Assembly: GCA_036346225.1 (NCBI GenBank)
Contig: JARFIW010001458.1
Span: 3,348,001 to 3,412,000 of the forward strand
DNA length: 64,000 bases
From: Platerodrilus igneus
Lineage: Eukaryota > Arthropoda > Insecta > Coleoptera > Lycidae
Direction of reading: 5' to 3'
Below, one piece after another: positions 46,170-58,070 of the stretch. Within the stretch, counting starts at the first letter, position 1, and each line of letters begins with the position of its first letter. Position numbers and translations under genes: made by a program. The notes under the pieces were generated by a model. It was not told where the DNA came from. It saw only the letters and a program-made list of their open reading frames with translations, and searched no databases.

Positions 46170-46359
46170 ATTTTGACGTGTTTTTTGGCGACTTTATATA
46201 ATTAATTTCGTAATGTCGTCATTGAGCCGTCAAATTCACCGCCGTTTTTATTTCGTATACAAGAATGCCGTCAAAAAAACGTCATTTTGATGACATGTTA
46301 CGTAACATGTCAGCGCGACCTGATTATGACGTCATACTGACGAGTGCTTGCTATCTGGG
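46170..46359. repeat. Right subterminal ACGTCA/CGTCA repeats and terminus
   Basis: Several TGACGT, CGTCATT and GCCGTCAA sites precede the terminal inverted repeat (46,340-46,359), mirroring the left end at 30,112-30,490. Confidence 0.7.
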
Positions 46360-47559
46360 AAGCAACGTTAGAGCTTGATTGTGCAAAAAAAATGTTTAAA
46401 GCAGCTGGATATGGCCTTCTAATGGTGCATAATTATGCCACAGTTTCTCAAAGGGGCCCCTAATATTTATGGCTGTGTAGTGTTACTAAAACAGTTTCAA
46501 TTATTAGTACCCTAGGTATTTAATTAAAACTGTCAATGCATTTATGTAACGAGTTTTGAAAAATTTATTTGTTTTATCAGGATTTCTTCTTTCATAATAT
46601 TACAAAATTGTCTGACTTTTACTGGCTTTTGACATTTTCCAGCTTCAAATTAATTTGTGAAAACACGACATTCCAGCAAAATCGATAAAATGCTGGCTGC
46701 TAAAAGTAAATATAATATGAAAACCTAATACTAACTAACTAACTAACTACTAATAGTTAAAGATTACAATATACAGCCTGTATAATATAATTATTATAGC
46801 AACAAGTTAGACTTTTCGTCTTAATGCCGCTGTTTCTATTCAAATCATCCAATGAGAAAGCAGGCATCATATATTTACTATACACAAGTTTACTAGGTAT
46901 TAAAATCTCGTATGTATCCAGCGAACGTAATTATTTAGTGTTGGTATAAGCATCATCTACACTTAAACAGCAACGATGCAACCGGCAGAGTACACTGATT
47001 TACAGATTTCTATAAACGTAAATTGAAATACTAGTATGTAATATTGAATTCTTAGCCAAGTTCATAATCTATCCAATTGTAATACAAAAATATAAATTAA
47101 AATATGTACTACTGGACCCACGCAATGTGTGGCGCTGTTACTTTTTTAATACTCCAAAAATACCAGTTCAATATATGTAATATCACAACCAAACCTATTA
47201 TAGAGAAACAATACTGCTTAGATCAAAGAATGTTTTATTGCTTACACCAACACAACATAAACAGATAATAGTCTTTTATTACAATTTCTGTTTAGTGTTA
47301 ATATTTTAATTTTCCTTTATGTAGTTCCATGAATTTTCGTGAAAAGCTTTTCTTAAATCAGATTAATGCGCTTTAATAGTTCTATGAAAACCATATATCA
47401 CTAACTGTCAATTAGAATATCATTTTAGAGAATACTGTCGAAAGTTTCCGTCTATTAAGTATCTTTCATCTTGGGTATTTTGCTACTGTATCTTATAGAA
47501 TTTTAAGTGGTGATGCAATACTTTTTAAAAAACGTCAATATCTACTCTTGCCTGGTTTT
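46360..47559. other. Spacer, nothing recognised
   Basis: AT-rich. Contains a short (ACTA)n run at about 46,733-46,752. No gene. Confidence 0.4.
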
Positions 47560-47940
47560 CAAAAACATTTACATGCCAAAATAGATAAAATGCTTGCTGC
47601 CGGAGTTATTTCACCTTCTAATTCACCCTAGTCTAGTCCTGTTTTACTTATTCATATAAAGAAATAATGAATAGCGTGCATGTTGCGATGAAAGAAAATT
47701 TCATTTTGATACCCTACCTGTTAGTCATACCTTACCTCATACCAACTCCATTCTTAGCTAACTTCGTAGTGCTAAACTTAAATCTTATATAGATCTACAC
47801 TAAGCCTTTTTATCATGAAACAGCATATTGTATATACTTGGCCAAGGACACCTTGAGTTCAACTTCTTACAGTTTGCTCTCTCAAATGCTTCACACGCCC
47901 TTCAGACATTAGATTCCATAAAATACACCGAAAGTTGAAA
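47560..47940 (+). pseudogene. Ty3/Gypsy reverse transcriptase fragment, 5' part
   Basis: Degenerate plus-strand RT: IDKMLAAGVISPSNSP near 47,585, a following SSPVLL segment after a stop (tryptophan position), and FNFLQFALSNASHALQTLD near 47,860-47,915, matching the family pattern (F..MPFGLSNAP.TFQ.L). It is cut by the minus-strand Gypsy element at 47,942 and continues at 53,414. Many lesions, so old. Confidence 0.72.
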
Positions 47941-47941
47941 A

Positions 47942-48301
47942 TGTAGACTGTTATCAACAGGATGAATAATTAATCTCGGGGGTTCTGTTCAGTTACATGC
48001 AGAATACAAACGCGTAACATGCGTTTTCATTTGTTTAATTTAGTAGTCAAAACAATACATATACAAATATTGAGTAGTAGTGAGATTAGAATAATCATCA
48101 CTACAAACAAATCCTTAAATTAGAACAATCTCACCGAATTCAGCTACAATAATTGTATCACGTACTGTGATCTTTACTTTGAGAGCACTTCCTTCTACTA
48201 GCACAGTACTAACGTGTCTCCCACTAGTACCGACGTACACTGCACTTTCCAACTCTCTAGCTACAACGTAAAATATATTTATGAGGGTTGGGCCTGTCAC
48301 A
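47942..48301 (-). repeat. 3' LTR of the Gypsy element
   Basis: On the minus strand it runs TGTGACAGGCCCAACCCTC...CAGTCTACA, with TG...CA ends. It aligns along its length with 53,053-53,413. The purine-rich AAGAGTGGCA just upstream (minus sense) may be the polypurine tract. Confidence 0.9.
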
Positions 48302-48466
48302 TGCCACTCTTGCAAATTCAAGAAATGGAACAATTAAGAAATTTAAAACTAGTAATGAGAGGCGTAACTTAACTACTAAACGTTACTTTGAACATATCCA
48401 TTAAGATTATACACATTTTGGAGACCCAACGGTTGACCCGTGGTATCATCTACTATTTCATAGGAA

Positions 48467-51400
48467 TTATGGCCGACTATGGAAATACCTTAGTAGGACC
48501 CTTAAATAATAAAAAAAAATTTTAATTTTATGCAACTCACTAGACGATTGGGGATGGTTTCTGACAAGAACTTTATCACTTACGGCAAAAGCTGACAGTT
48601 TATGAGCCAAATTGTAACGTTCTTGACGTAGTTTTGCCTTCGACAATAATTTCTCTCGGGCAAATGTTACAACGCTAACACGATCTAACTCGGGTGTCTT
48701 AGCCGCTGGAAATTCCACTTTTAAGACAAACGGATTTGCAGGGCGAGTACCAACATGTAAAAATTCAGGCGAAAACGAGGTACCACTATGTATAACACGA
48801 TTCAACCACGACTGAAGACTATCAAAAACCCACGTCCACTTTGTGTGTCGGTAATGGCACGTGCTCAGCATTAATCTGCCAATTTCTTTATTAATTCTTT
48901 CCACCGGGTTACCTTGGGAAAAATAAGTAGAGGTACGTCGGACACGTATCCCTTCATCCTTAAGCCGACCGGACCATACTTTACTAGAGAATTGAGTCCC
49001 GTTATTTGATAGGATACTTTCTGGCTTACCCATAAAAGGAACACACTTTGACAAAATACAATTTACAATGGCCTTGGTCGTACCACGCCGTAGAGGGAAC
49101 AGCATGACAAATTTGCTGAACACATCAATACACACCAGGAGCATTGTAGCCCCTCCTCGAGATCTTGGTAATAGTCCTATTAGATCTACACTTAATATTC
49201 TATTGATATTGTCTGGCACCACGCTTTGCATGGCCCCATGTGAACGTACAGAACTTTTGACCTTCTGGCACAGATCACAACTGGCGATTTGTCTACGACA
49301 GGTACGCCGCATTTTAGGCCAATAATAATCCAATACTTCTTGTGCATAACACTTCACCTGATCAAAGTGCCCCTGCTCTTCATGCTCGTGTAACACTAAA
49401 AACTTGACTTGGGTCGCGGGGACGCATAGCCGGAAATGGGTAATTACTCCCGATCCTCTCCTGAACAATAGTCCATTGTGGACAACAAACCACTTCGATT
49501 TGTTCGAGCTTTCATAGGCCCCTATCAACGCTTGCATAACCTTATTGCAGAAAGGATCATTCGCCTGATCCTCTGTCAACCGCTTGATATTAGCCGCAAG
49601 CCATTTTATAAAGATCGGAACGACGCATTGTAAATATAGAGACATTTAAATAAGAGAAAACCTTAATTTGGTTTCCCGACGTCTTTTCAGGATACCGAGC
49701 TAAGGCATCTGCTATAAAATTCTCGGACCCCTTACAATAATTTATTTGGAAATCATATTCCTGTAGGTACAATATCCACCGTGTCAGACGAGCAGACAAC
49801 AACCGACAAGATCGAATAAACGCTATCACCTTATGATCCATGATAATAGTAATGTCACGACCTAAAGACCCCTGCAGCGGCCTCTTTTTCTGTAATCGTA
49901 TAATGAAACTCTGCTCCCTGCATTACGCGGCTCGCAAATGCAATTATCGCCCTTTTATCTAGAACTTTCTCATGTTGAAATAACACCGCCCCCAAACTCA
50001 TATCCAGACGCATCAGTTTGGATAAAAAATCCTTTCGTAAAATCTGGATGTTTCAATACCGATGCCTCTAAGAAACTTTCTTTAATTTTGATAAAGGAGT
50101 TATTCTCTTCGACCTCCCACTTCCAAGGTTGGTCTTTTTTTAGGAGACCAGTTAACGGGAAAATCAACTGAGAGTACTTCCCGCAATACCTCGAATCGTA
50201 ATTCACAACGCCTAAAAACGCTTAACATTGCAAGGTTTCGGAAAATTTTGAATAGCCCGAACCCTATCCGGGTCCATCCGAATACCTTTCGCTGAAATAA
50301 TATGGCCTATATAATTAAGTTCCTTACGGGCAAAGTAAGATTTCTTCAACTTAACAGTGCACCCTGCTTTTTGAAACTTTTTAAATATCAACTCAAGATG
50401 GTTTAAATAAACTTCCGGTGATGGGGAATAAATCAATAGATTATCGACATAGGCTATCGAAAAACTCTGAACCTCGCTGCCCAAAAACAGCTCGCAACCC
50501 TCGAATAAACGACCCTACAGATGTGCAATACCCAAACGGCAAAACATAAAACACATGTTGTACCATCGTACAAAAAATAAGTATACTTTCAATGCTCCTT
50601 CTTTATCGGGATTTGCCAATACGAGGCGGACAGATTAATCGTGCTTAGGACTTGATCCGGTGAAAAATCATACACTACCTTCGATACGTTAGGCGGAATG
50701 ACGTGATCCTTAACCATACGTGCGTTCAGATATCGTGCGTCTACGCAGACTCTAATAGAATTATCCTTTTTTCGGACTACCACTAAGGGGCTTATGTATT
50801 CGGTTTGGTACGGGGTAATCACCTCTCAGTCGATAATTTCCTGGATCTGACGGTCAACTCCATCCTTGTAACAAATAGGCATCGGGTACGGCTTTATGAA
50901 AAATGGACTATAGTCATGAAGGAAAATTTCATGCTCATAGCAATTAAGAGTGTCCGGCTGATTAGAAAGCACCTCAGAATATTCCAACAAAAGATATAAC
51001 ATGACCTTTTGTGCTTCATTAAAACACTCGGCCGCTAAAGTCTTTCCTTTAACCTCTCCTTCCAAATAAGATTTCGGTTAGTGTTTCTTCAGCACTACCG
51101 ATTCCTCTTCTACTACTTCGTTTACCGATATGTGAACCCCTACATTGGGTTTCCCCACAAAATCAATACTAAATGGCTTGCCGCAATAATCCCCATCTAA
51201 GGTATTATTGGCAAAGTTTATTTGTAATCTATTATCGCAAAGCCACTCGCACCCAAGTATTACTGGACGAGCTAACCCCGGAATAACTAAAAAGGAGTAT
51301 TCAAACTCGTTTCTCCTACCTTTCACGCGGAACTCAAGAAATACCTGCTCGTTCACTTACGTTGATTTATCTCCCAGTGCTCCCATTAGAGGAATACATT

Positions 51401-51659
51401 TCGCCGAAATTCTAGGAATTTCAGAATTGGTTTGCAATAACGTCGATAAAAAAGCTTGACTTATGCCCGTTAACTGACTTCTGGAATCGATTAACACGCG
51501 GACTTTGTGCTCTTCAATATCTGTATCAAAGGTAGGCAGCACTACGAGCCTCTTAATTTTAGGTTCGTTTTCCTTTAAAATTTCAGAGAAATCCTTGTTA
51601 AAAATCGTTAGTTGACTATTAGGGGAATCATTAACCACTCTACCGTTATTGTTACCCAA
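48467..51659 (-). pseudogene. Gypsy pol (protease, RT, RNase H, integrase), broken
   Basis: Order on the minus strand. Protease (51,659-51,357) with IDSRSQLTG, where the family glycine after DS is arginine; 51,356-51,078; RT 51,065-50,212 with VVVRKKDNSIRVCVDARYLN and an active site YVDN in place of YVDD (about 50,441-50,452). RNase H 50,206-49,590 with FIQTDASGYEFGG; integrase 49,645-48,467 with the zinc-binding region, core D154 and E249, but N214 in SNNGTQF where the family has aspartate. Frameshifts separate most domains. Protease, RT and integrase thus each carry an active-site change. Confidence 0.88.
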
Positions 51660-51662
51660 ACT

Positions 51663-52661
51663 CTATTCGGTATACGAACGTTCGTTACCCCTCTGTTCCC
51701 CTCCACTAAATTGATTATGGGCTCTATTACCACCATCATTTTCTTGCTCCGGGCGATCGCGATTTCTCCACGAATGCTGATTTCTTTCATTACGCGAACT
51801 TTCATCTTCGATTGCATCTACCCTCCTGAGATGAGATTTAATATCGTCCACCGATCGGTATCCAGAATTTATCAGTCTCCGCCTAATTTCAGGTGAGAAA
51901 TGGTTTATACACATGGGGGTTAATTCGCCTTCGTCAATAATTTGCGATAAATACCTAGCCTCTTTAATCGTTTTTAGAAAGTAGTCCGCTCTGCACCCCC
52001 TCTTATACTCTCCAAATTTAATATTAGAAAATACTTCCCTTTGTTTCTCTACGCCCCAATATCTACTCACAAACTGTTCAATAAATTGATCTAATAAACT
52101 AAAACATTTAATTTCTGCCCAATTCTGAACAAAACCTTTTAAACATCCCGTAGCATAATATACCTTTTTCTCGTCAGAAACTTCTGCCTCGTCTAATATA
52201 GTAGTTAATTTTTCAATGAACGCCATCGGGTGCGTTTGACTATTAACTGAAAGTTGCAAATTGGTATCCCCCCCTTAGATCTTTCCATGTCGATATATAA
52301 TTCCTACTATGTGAACCGCGATCGGTTTGCCGCTAAAATGTCTCTGGGATGTAACAGTTTTATTTTTAACACATTCTTTCCTGTCACCCTGTATATATAC
52401 ACTAGTTTCCATTTTAGTTCCTTCAACATGAGTAGACTAGTCACCCTCTTTTAACAAAATTTGTTTTGATAAATCACAAATGCTATCCTGAATAATCCTA
52501 GTATTTTCACTTAATGTGCTACTCATAACGCTACTAAATTTTCCAAGTGACCTTTCAAGAGCTTTACTCAGCTACTCTATTGTCTTATCATCTTGACGGG
52601 TGTCAAGCCCCTCCTCAGAATCACTCAAATGAATTTTTTTACTTTTATTACGTTTCGCCAT
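51663..52661 (-). pseudogene. Gypsy gag, broken
   Basis: Starts at ATG 52,661-52,659 (MAKRNKSKKIHLSDSEEG). In-frame stops occur early (TAG near 52,573), then the same frame is open from 52,259 to 51,663. Retrotransposon-gag core features: FIEKLTTILDEAEVSDEKKV, WAEIKCFSLLDQFIEQFV, and an arginine-rich C-terminus that may bind RNA. No CCHC knuckle is seen. Confidence 0.75.
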
Positions 52662-53031
52662 CGTTCTATTCTAAAGCGCTACACAATATTTTCAAATAAA
52701 GATATTCCTACACTTAACTAGTTTTAATAATAAAAGATAACGAGTAAATCATTAGCAGAATAGTTCTCTGTAGTATGCAATAACACCTGCAATTTAAAGT
52801 AAAGGTCGTTTAATAATCCGACCACTAGCTGCAAACTAGTTTCTGCAGCTAGTAAAATTCGTTATCTATCGTTGAAGTCGCCGTGAACGTATAACTTTCA
52901 ATGCCGGCTGTTCTGATGTTTCCTATTAAACGTCAAACGCATTTGTTTCAAATACTTCTTTATTCGTCTTAATTAAAAGTTTATTTTTGTAACACAATTA
53001 AACGCTTTGCACCTGTATATAACTTGCCGTA

Positions 53032-53044
53032 GGTTGGTGCGCCA
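53032..53044 (-). other. Probable primer-binding site of the Gypsy element
   Basis: TGGCGCACCAACC on the minus strand lies 8 bases inside the 5' LTR. A TGG start is expected for pairing with a tRNA 3' CCA end. Which tRNA is not determined. The region 52,662-53,031 is the untranslated leader. Confidence 0.5.
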
Positions 53045-53052
53045 AATGAGAA

Positions 53053-53413
53053 TGTATACTGTTATCAACAGAATGAATAATTAATCGCGGGGTTCTTGTA
53101 AGTTACATACAGAACACAAACGAGTAACATGCGCTTTTATTCGTTTAATTCAGTGGTCAAAACAATACACATACAAATATTAAGCAGTAGTGAGATTAGA
53201 ATAACCGTCACTACAAACAAATCCTTAAATTAGAACAATCTCGCCGAATTCAACTACAATAACTGTATCACTCACTGTGATCTTCACTTTGAAAGCACGT
53301 CGTTTTACTAGCACAGCACTAACGCGTCTCCCCCTAGTAACGGCGTTCACTGCACTTCCCCATTCTTTAGCTACAACGTAAAATATATATTTATGAGGGT
53401 TGGGCCTTTCACA
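53053..53413 (-). repeat. 5' LTR of the Gypsy element
   Basis: Partner of 47,942-48,301, with TG...CA ends (minus sense). Roughly one base in eight to ten differs between the two LTRs by eye. Confidence 0.9.
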
Positions 53414-53700
53414 ACGTGCTCCTTTTTATATAGATAACAGCTTAGCGGTACAAGTATATACTTCACGAACATCTCCTCACCTTTTACAGTGAACTCCTTA
53501 AAGTAAATTGGGAGAAGTGTAAAATTTAGGAGTTCATCTTTCACATTTTATGAGTTTATTATTGATACTAATGGTCTTCAAGCTGACCCGGTTAAAGTCG
53601 AAATTATTACGGATTATAAAACACCTAAACACCTTACTGAAATAAAACGTTTGATTGGAATTATTACCGTTCTAAACGGACCCGCACTTTGAAGAAGTTC
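53414..53700 (+). pseudogene. Ty3/Gypsy reverse transcriptase fragment, 3' part
   Basis: Continues the fragment from 47,560-47,940. Seen: a YIDN site (family YIDD) at about 53,435; a segment reading IIDTNGLQADPVKVEIITDY at 53,557-53,616; then KTPKHLTEIKRLIGII, matching the region after the RT palm. Ends near 53,700. Confidence 0.72.
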
Positions 53701-54053
53701 TAGAATATCATAACGGGTAGAACGGCTTGCGTGTTTGAGTGAGCTTAAGAGTCGATTTAATCAAATTAGTAATGTCTTTGGTGAGGAACATGACTAGGGC
53801 AGGTTCCCAAAAAAAGACAGCAGCTCTTCCGGTCTTTAAACTCGCATAGGGCAAAGTGGTCGGTATATCATTCTAAGACATATAACTGCGATGTGAAAAA
53901 CAAGTACACAGTGTAGCAAAAATGTTTTTTAAATAATGGCATCTTCTGGGGTTAAGACCCCAGAGTTAAGATAGTCTTGCATTTGGATCTCCGGGAGTGG
54001 ACTATACTTAAGCGATTGGGATCGGCAAGGTTAAAAGAAGAACCGAAAACATT

Positions 54054-56420
54054 TTGCGGGTCGGTTCGTGGAATGTTAGAAGCATGAAGCAAGTAGGTAA
54101 GCTAAAGATTATGAAAATTGGAATGGATAGATTAGCATTAGACATAATAGGAAATAGCAAAATTCAGTGGTCAGAGGCGGGGGTTTTTTGGAATATAGAC
54201 CTTAAGATATTTTATACAGGATCGGATGAAGAAAATACGGATGTGGCGATAGTATACGGAAAAGGTAGGGCATTGTGTAAAAAATACTTACAAAAGTACA
54301 AATGGTTACCCACAGTTAAAGTAGAATCTAAACCAGTAAATACGGTAATAGTACAAGTTTACATGCTTACGTCTAGCTACGGTAATAAAAAACGTAGAGG
54401 CGATCCACAAAGATATTTAAGACATACGAAGATTTATAAAAGTGCGAGTAAATTTAATAATTACAAGATATCCTAATGCTGCGATAGGTAAGGTTGGGGA
54501 AGTAGCGGCAGTAGATTTATTTGGTTTAGAAACGATGAACGTCAGGGGAAATAGGCTGGTAGAATTTTGAGACAATAACAATTTAACCATTACATTCACA
54601 TTATTTCAAGATCATGCTAGAAGACGATACACGTGAAAGATACCAAGAGACATAGGGAGATATGAAATACATTACATTCTTGTTCAACAACGGTTTAGAA
54701 ATCAGCGAATAGGAATCAAATAATGGCTTGTAGAAGCTACCCGGAAGAAGATATATACACTGATCATAACATTATAATTAAGAAAACCATACTCAAATTT
54801 AAAAACTTAGAAAATGGGAACGGAAAAGCTTCTTTGACCTTAAGAAGCTAAAGGATAAAGATATCCACAAAAGATTCGAGAAAAGGTCAAACTAATTGTT
54901 AGAAGAGGACATCTGGAAAATTATTAATACTAAGGAAGTAGAAGCAGAATGGAATAACATTAAATCGAATTTAGACATTGTGACTAGAGATATTTTAGGG
55001 TATAAACAATAAGAAAAATAAGAATGGGTGACAAAGAATATTCTGTATTTAATAGTGAAAAGAACAAAATACAAAACGAACCAGACGCAGCAAAGAAACA
55101 AAGATACAAAGCCATAAAATACAAAAAGGTACATACTAAGGTAGAATTTAGAAAGACAGGAGAAGTATGCAAGCTAAATAGAACGAGTTTTAGGGATGTT
55201 AAACCGTATAGCAATAGCACAAGAGACGCGAAAGGAAACATCATTAAACAAAATGTAGATAAAGTAGATTGGTGGAAAGGAGATATAGGGGATTATTGTG
55301 CAGGACTGGAACTGGAAACACTAGAACGGGAAACAGAGATTAGAGAGGATGAATTGGGATATTCAATACTTATAAATGAGTTTAAACTAGTATTAAAGGG
55401 CCTAAAAAGTAGTAAGGCGCCAAGTACAAACAGGACGAGCAAAAATCTAAAAGCCGCTGAAACAACAGTAACGGAATTTCTACTCAAACTTGTCAGCTAT
55501 ATGTACGAGACAGGGGAGATACCCAAGGATTTCTAACGTAAAGCCATAGTCACTATAGCAGAAAAGATATGTGCATATAGATGTTAAAACTTTGCACAGT
55601 AAGTCTAACAAGACACGTGTCAAAAATATTAACTAGATTTGTACACTGACGGATGGAGAAACGTGACGAAGAAATACTAGGAGGAGATCAATCTGGATTT
55701 AGGAGAAATAGAGGAACACGGTAAGCCATTTTAGCTTTAAGGGTTATAATGAAGAAAACAAGGAAAAACGTAGAACGAGTTTATATAGCGTTTGTAAATC
55801 TGGAAAAGGTATTCGACAAGGTAAAATGAGAATAAAAATTTTAGAAATATAAAAAAGATGGGAATAAGTTATAGGAATAGACGGTAATTTTGTTACAGCT
55901 GTTCGATTTTTGTATATGCTATGCATATACAAAAAGCAAACAGCTGCAACAAAATTACAGCAGGAACGTGGAGAAGTAAATGTTATAATAAGAGTAAGGC
56001 GGGGCTGTGCGCTATCCCCAATAATTTATAATTTGTTTGTAAAAAATGCAATGTATATTGTTGAATGCAGAAAAGCATTTGTAAACAAAAGATGGGCATG
56101 CTCAAACTTGCAGACAATATAACATTATTAGAATCTGACAAGGAAGATTTAAAAGTAGCTCTTTATGAAATGCAACCAATACCAACAAAGAAATACGGTA
56201 TGAAAATTAACAAAAATTAAATTTAAGTACTGGTATGAAAAGAAAGGGAAAATAATTTAGCCAGAATATTAATGGGAAACGAAAGCTTACAGAAGGTTAG
56301 GGATTTCTGCTACCTATAAATCCAAAAAACGCAGAATTGCAAAATCCAAGATACATAAAACAAAGATTAGCATAAGGCTGTGTTGCATTTAACGAGAAAA
56401 AGCAAAATTTCCATACTAGC
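54054..56420 (+). pseudogene. Non-LTR retrotransposon (LINE, APE endonuclease plus RT), degraded
   Basis: The N-terminal endonuclease starts at 54,054 with RVGSWNVRSMKQVGKLKIMK and LDIIGNSKIQW (family GISExRW). The region up to RT is frameshifted. RT begins at about 55,024-55,536 (LKGLKSSKAPSTNRTSKNLK), with EEILGGDQSGFRRNRGTR-like remains near 55,670, RVRRGCALSPIIYNLFVKNAM near 56,010, an active-site remnant LADN (family YADD) near 56,112 and a DFCYL segment near 56,308. The upstream 53,701-54,053 is probably its 5' region. The WNVRSM and GCALSP.IFNL motifs suggest an RTE/Jockey-like clade; the clade is uncertain. Confidence 0.82.
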
Positions 56421-56439
56421 TATAGGGTGCAAAAATTAG

Positions 56440-56706
56440 TTTAATGCTAAATATCACCTACAAGTATATCCAACTGAAAGAGTTAATTGTGTCACACTTA
56501 CCGCTAATTCTTCTTACATGGATTCTGATCCCACCAAATATGTTAAAACTATCTTCAAAATTGCCCAAGCATTTACATCTAAAGACGCAACAACTAAATT
56601 CACTCCAATTTTTGTTTTTGCAAAAAGTACTTCTATAAATGGTAGTTACTACGAATACATTCCAAATGCTGCTTTCGTAATTAAATTTGACAACGAAGGA
56701 CGTTAG
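56440..56706 (+). CDS. Unidentified ORF fragment, about 88 aa
   Basis: The frame is open from 56,440 (just after a TAG) to TAG 56,704-56,706, with an internal ATG at 56,518. The composition looks coding (TERVNCVTLTANSSYMD; TSINGSYYEYIPNAAFVIKF) and is rich in aromatic and beta-type residues. I do not recognise the family. It may be an exon or a fragment of a host or viral gene between the LINE and the next remnant. Confidence 0.35.
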   Translation, partial: FNAKYHLQVYPTERVNCVTLTANSSYMDSDPTKYVKTIFKIAQAFTSKDATTKFTPIFVFAKSTSINGSYYEYIPNAAFVIKFDNEGR

Positions 56707-57319
56707 GGCAGTGATTAAGAAACGTTACTTAAATATTTACCGCAATTTAAAAAAATTGTTAAATGCTTACGAAAAAAAGCATACAAGGTTATATTATCCG
56801 TAAACGAGATATCTCCTTGTTTTTAGTAAACAGGTATAAATGAAAAACCATGTCTTATTAATGGCTACTTTTCTACAAAGTTCATCCCCATATCTTTTAG
56901 TGGAAGTAATATGTGAATTCTAGAGTGCTTTCAAGATTGCTTCACTTGCTAAGTTAGTGGAACTCATCAGGTTCTTCTGCTTTTTAAAGACATACTTTAA
57001 CCTTTTTCACGAATGCTTGGTCAAAAACTTACTTTTGCCATTTACTTCGCTGTCTCCGTTTAAGACTAATAGTTCATCCAATTTGCATGTCTTTGTACCG
57101 AAATAACCGCGAACCACATTTCTCCATCACAGCGGGTTGACAACTACATATTGATTGGTCGAATAATGTTTTTCTATCCACCTTATATACTGCTTTTTTT
57201 TAATGCAGGCTCTTTTCTTCTCCTTTCATCCCGGAATACTTTAGTACTCCAAAGATTCCAAATTTCTTCTCTACACTTTTGTTTTATACGTTTTCTTTGC
57301 ACCTGAGTTTGAGCCATTT
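56707..57319. other. Spacer, possibly upstream coding remains
   Basis: No secure gene. Minus-strand pieces might extend the remnant to the right, but stops are frequent. Confidence 0.3.
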
Positions 57320-58070
57320 TACTGTCATCTAAAGAGTGTCAAGTGGTTACGGTTTATCTGTTTTCTTGACCAACCTCGTCAGATCCTCCATAACTACGTC
57401 TTGCTTTTGGTATGTTTCTAGTGGAATAACATCGACTTCACAAACTGTCTAGATACGCAGTAATTCTGTTAGACTTGGTGTAGGTAGTTTAGGATTTCAT
57501 CTTGTTGTACTTGAAAGGGGTGTATGGGTGCATTTAATACCACCCATGCATGAAATGTGTTGAGTTCATTCAATGTGCTTACATTAAAGTCGGCGTTGTC
57601 AAAGATGAATTGGAAGAATGAAATTTTGGTTTCAGGTTGAATTTAATAAATCGCCAATAGTTCGAGCTGTAGGATATCTTGATGTGATGCACGGAACACA
57701 AAACTAGATAAAAGGTTTCTCGACTTTTTCTGGCAAATCTTCTGCATACAAACAAAGTGCTGTTCATTATGGAAGATACGCATGACTTTAATTGCATCGT
57801 AGAAATAATACCAGTGACAATCAAAATGCATTTCTTCTTTCTGTTTTCGACATATGCTTTCCTCACGATTAAATTGTCCAAAAAAAGAACGAAGGTCGTG
57901 GACACACAAGCAGCCGCTTCGTTGAAGAAGTTGTTGTCTGGAGAATAAATGGACATATTGTATGAATCTCTCTGAATATCCTGTCTCACAATTGCAACAG
58001 GTGCTTTTACAATTTTTAGTCGTTCCTCATTTTTATCTACTTTTCTATAATCATACCACAAATACAACAT
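57320..58070 (-). pseudogene. Unidentified multi-copy-family gene remnant
   Basis: Two overlapping minus-strand ORFs (58,070-57,579 and 57,909-57,643) encode parts of one protein with a frameshift near 57,910: first APVAIVRQDIQRDSYNMSIY, then FRASHQDILQLELLAIYxIQ and FDNADFNVSTLNELNTFHAW near 57,600. The FDNADFNV...L...NTFH pattern recurs, from memory, in uncharacterised, repeated insect proteins probably linked to mobile DNA. No function can be given. It is broken by several stops further on. Confidence 0.45.

Larger units (their letters stand above)
30112..46359. mobile_element. Giant EnSpm/CMC-like DNA transposon (16.2 kb with nested inserts)
   Basis: The left end CCCAGATAGCAAGCACTCGT (30,112-30,131) is the exact reverse complement of the right end (46,340-46,359). 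Both ends continue into ACGTCA-rich subterminal repeats, a design typical of CACTA/EnSpm elements. The flanks share only AA, compatible with a 2-bp duplication but not proof. It contains a Tnp2/EnSpm-like transposase and a DUF4806-like gene, both on the minus strand, and several nested insertions. The superfamily name is tentative: the termini do not start with CACT. Confidence 0.7.
47942..53413 (-). mobile_element. Ty3/Gypsy LTR retrotransposon, 5.5 kb, minus strand
   Basis: Two LTRs of 360 and 361 bp bracket gag, protease, RT, RNase H and integrase in Gypsy order. The LTRs differ at many sites, so the insertion is not recent. No target duplication is evident (GAAAA on the left, ACGTG on the right), perhaps due to later change. 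It interrupts an older Gypsy RT fragment. Confidence 0.9.
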
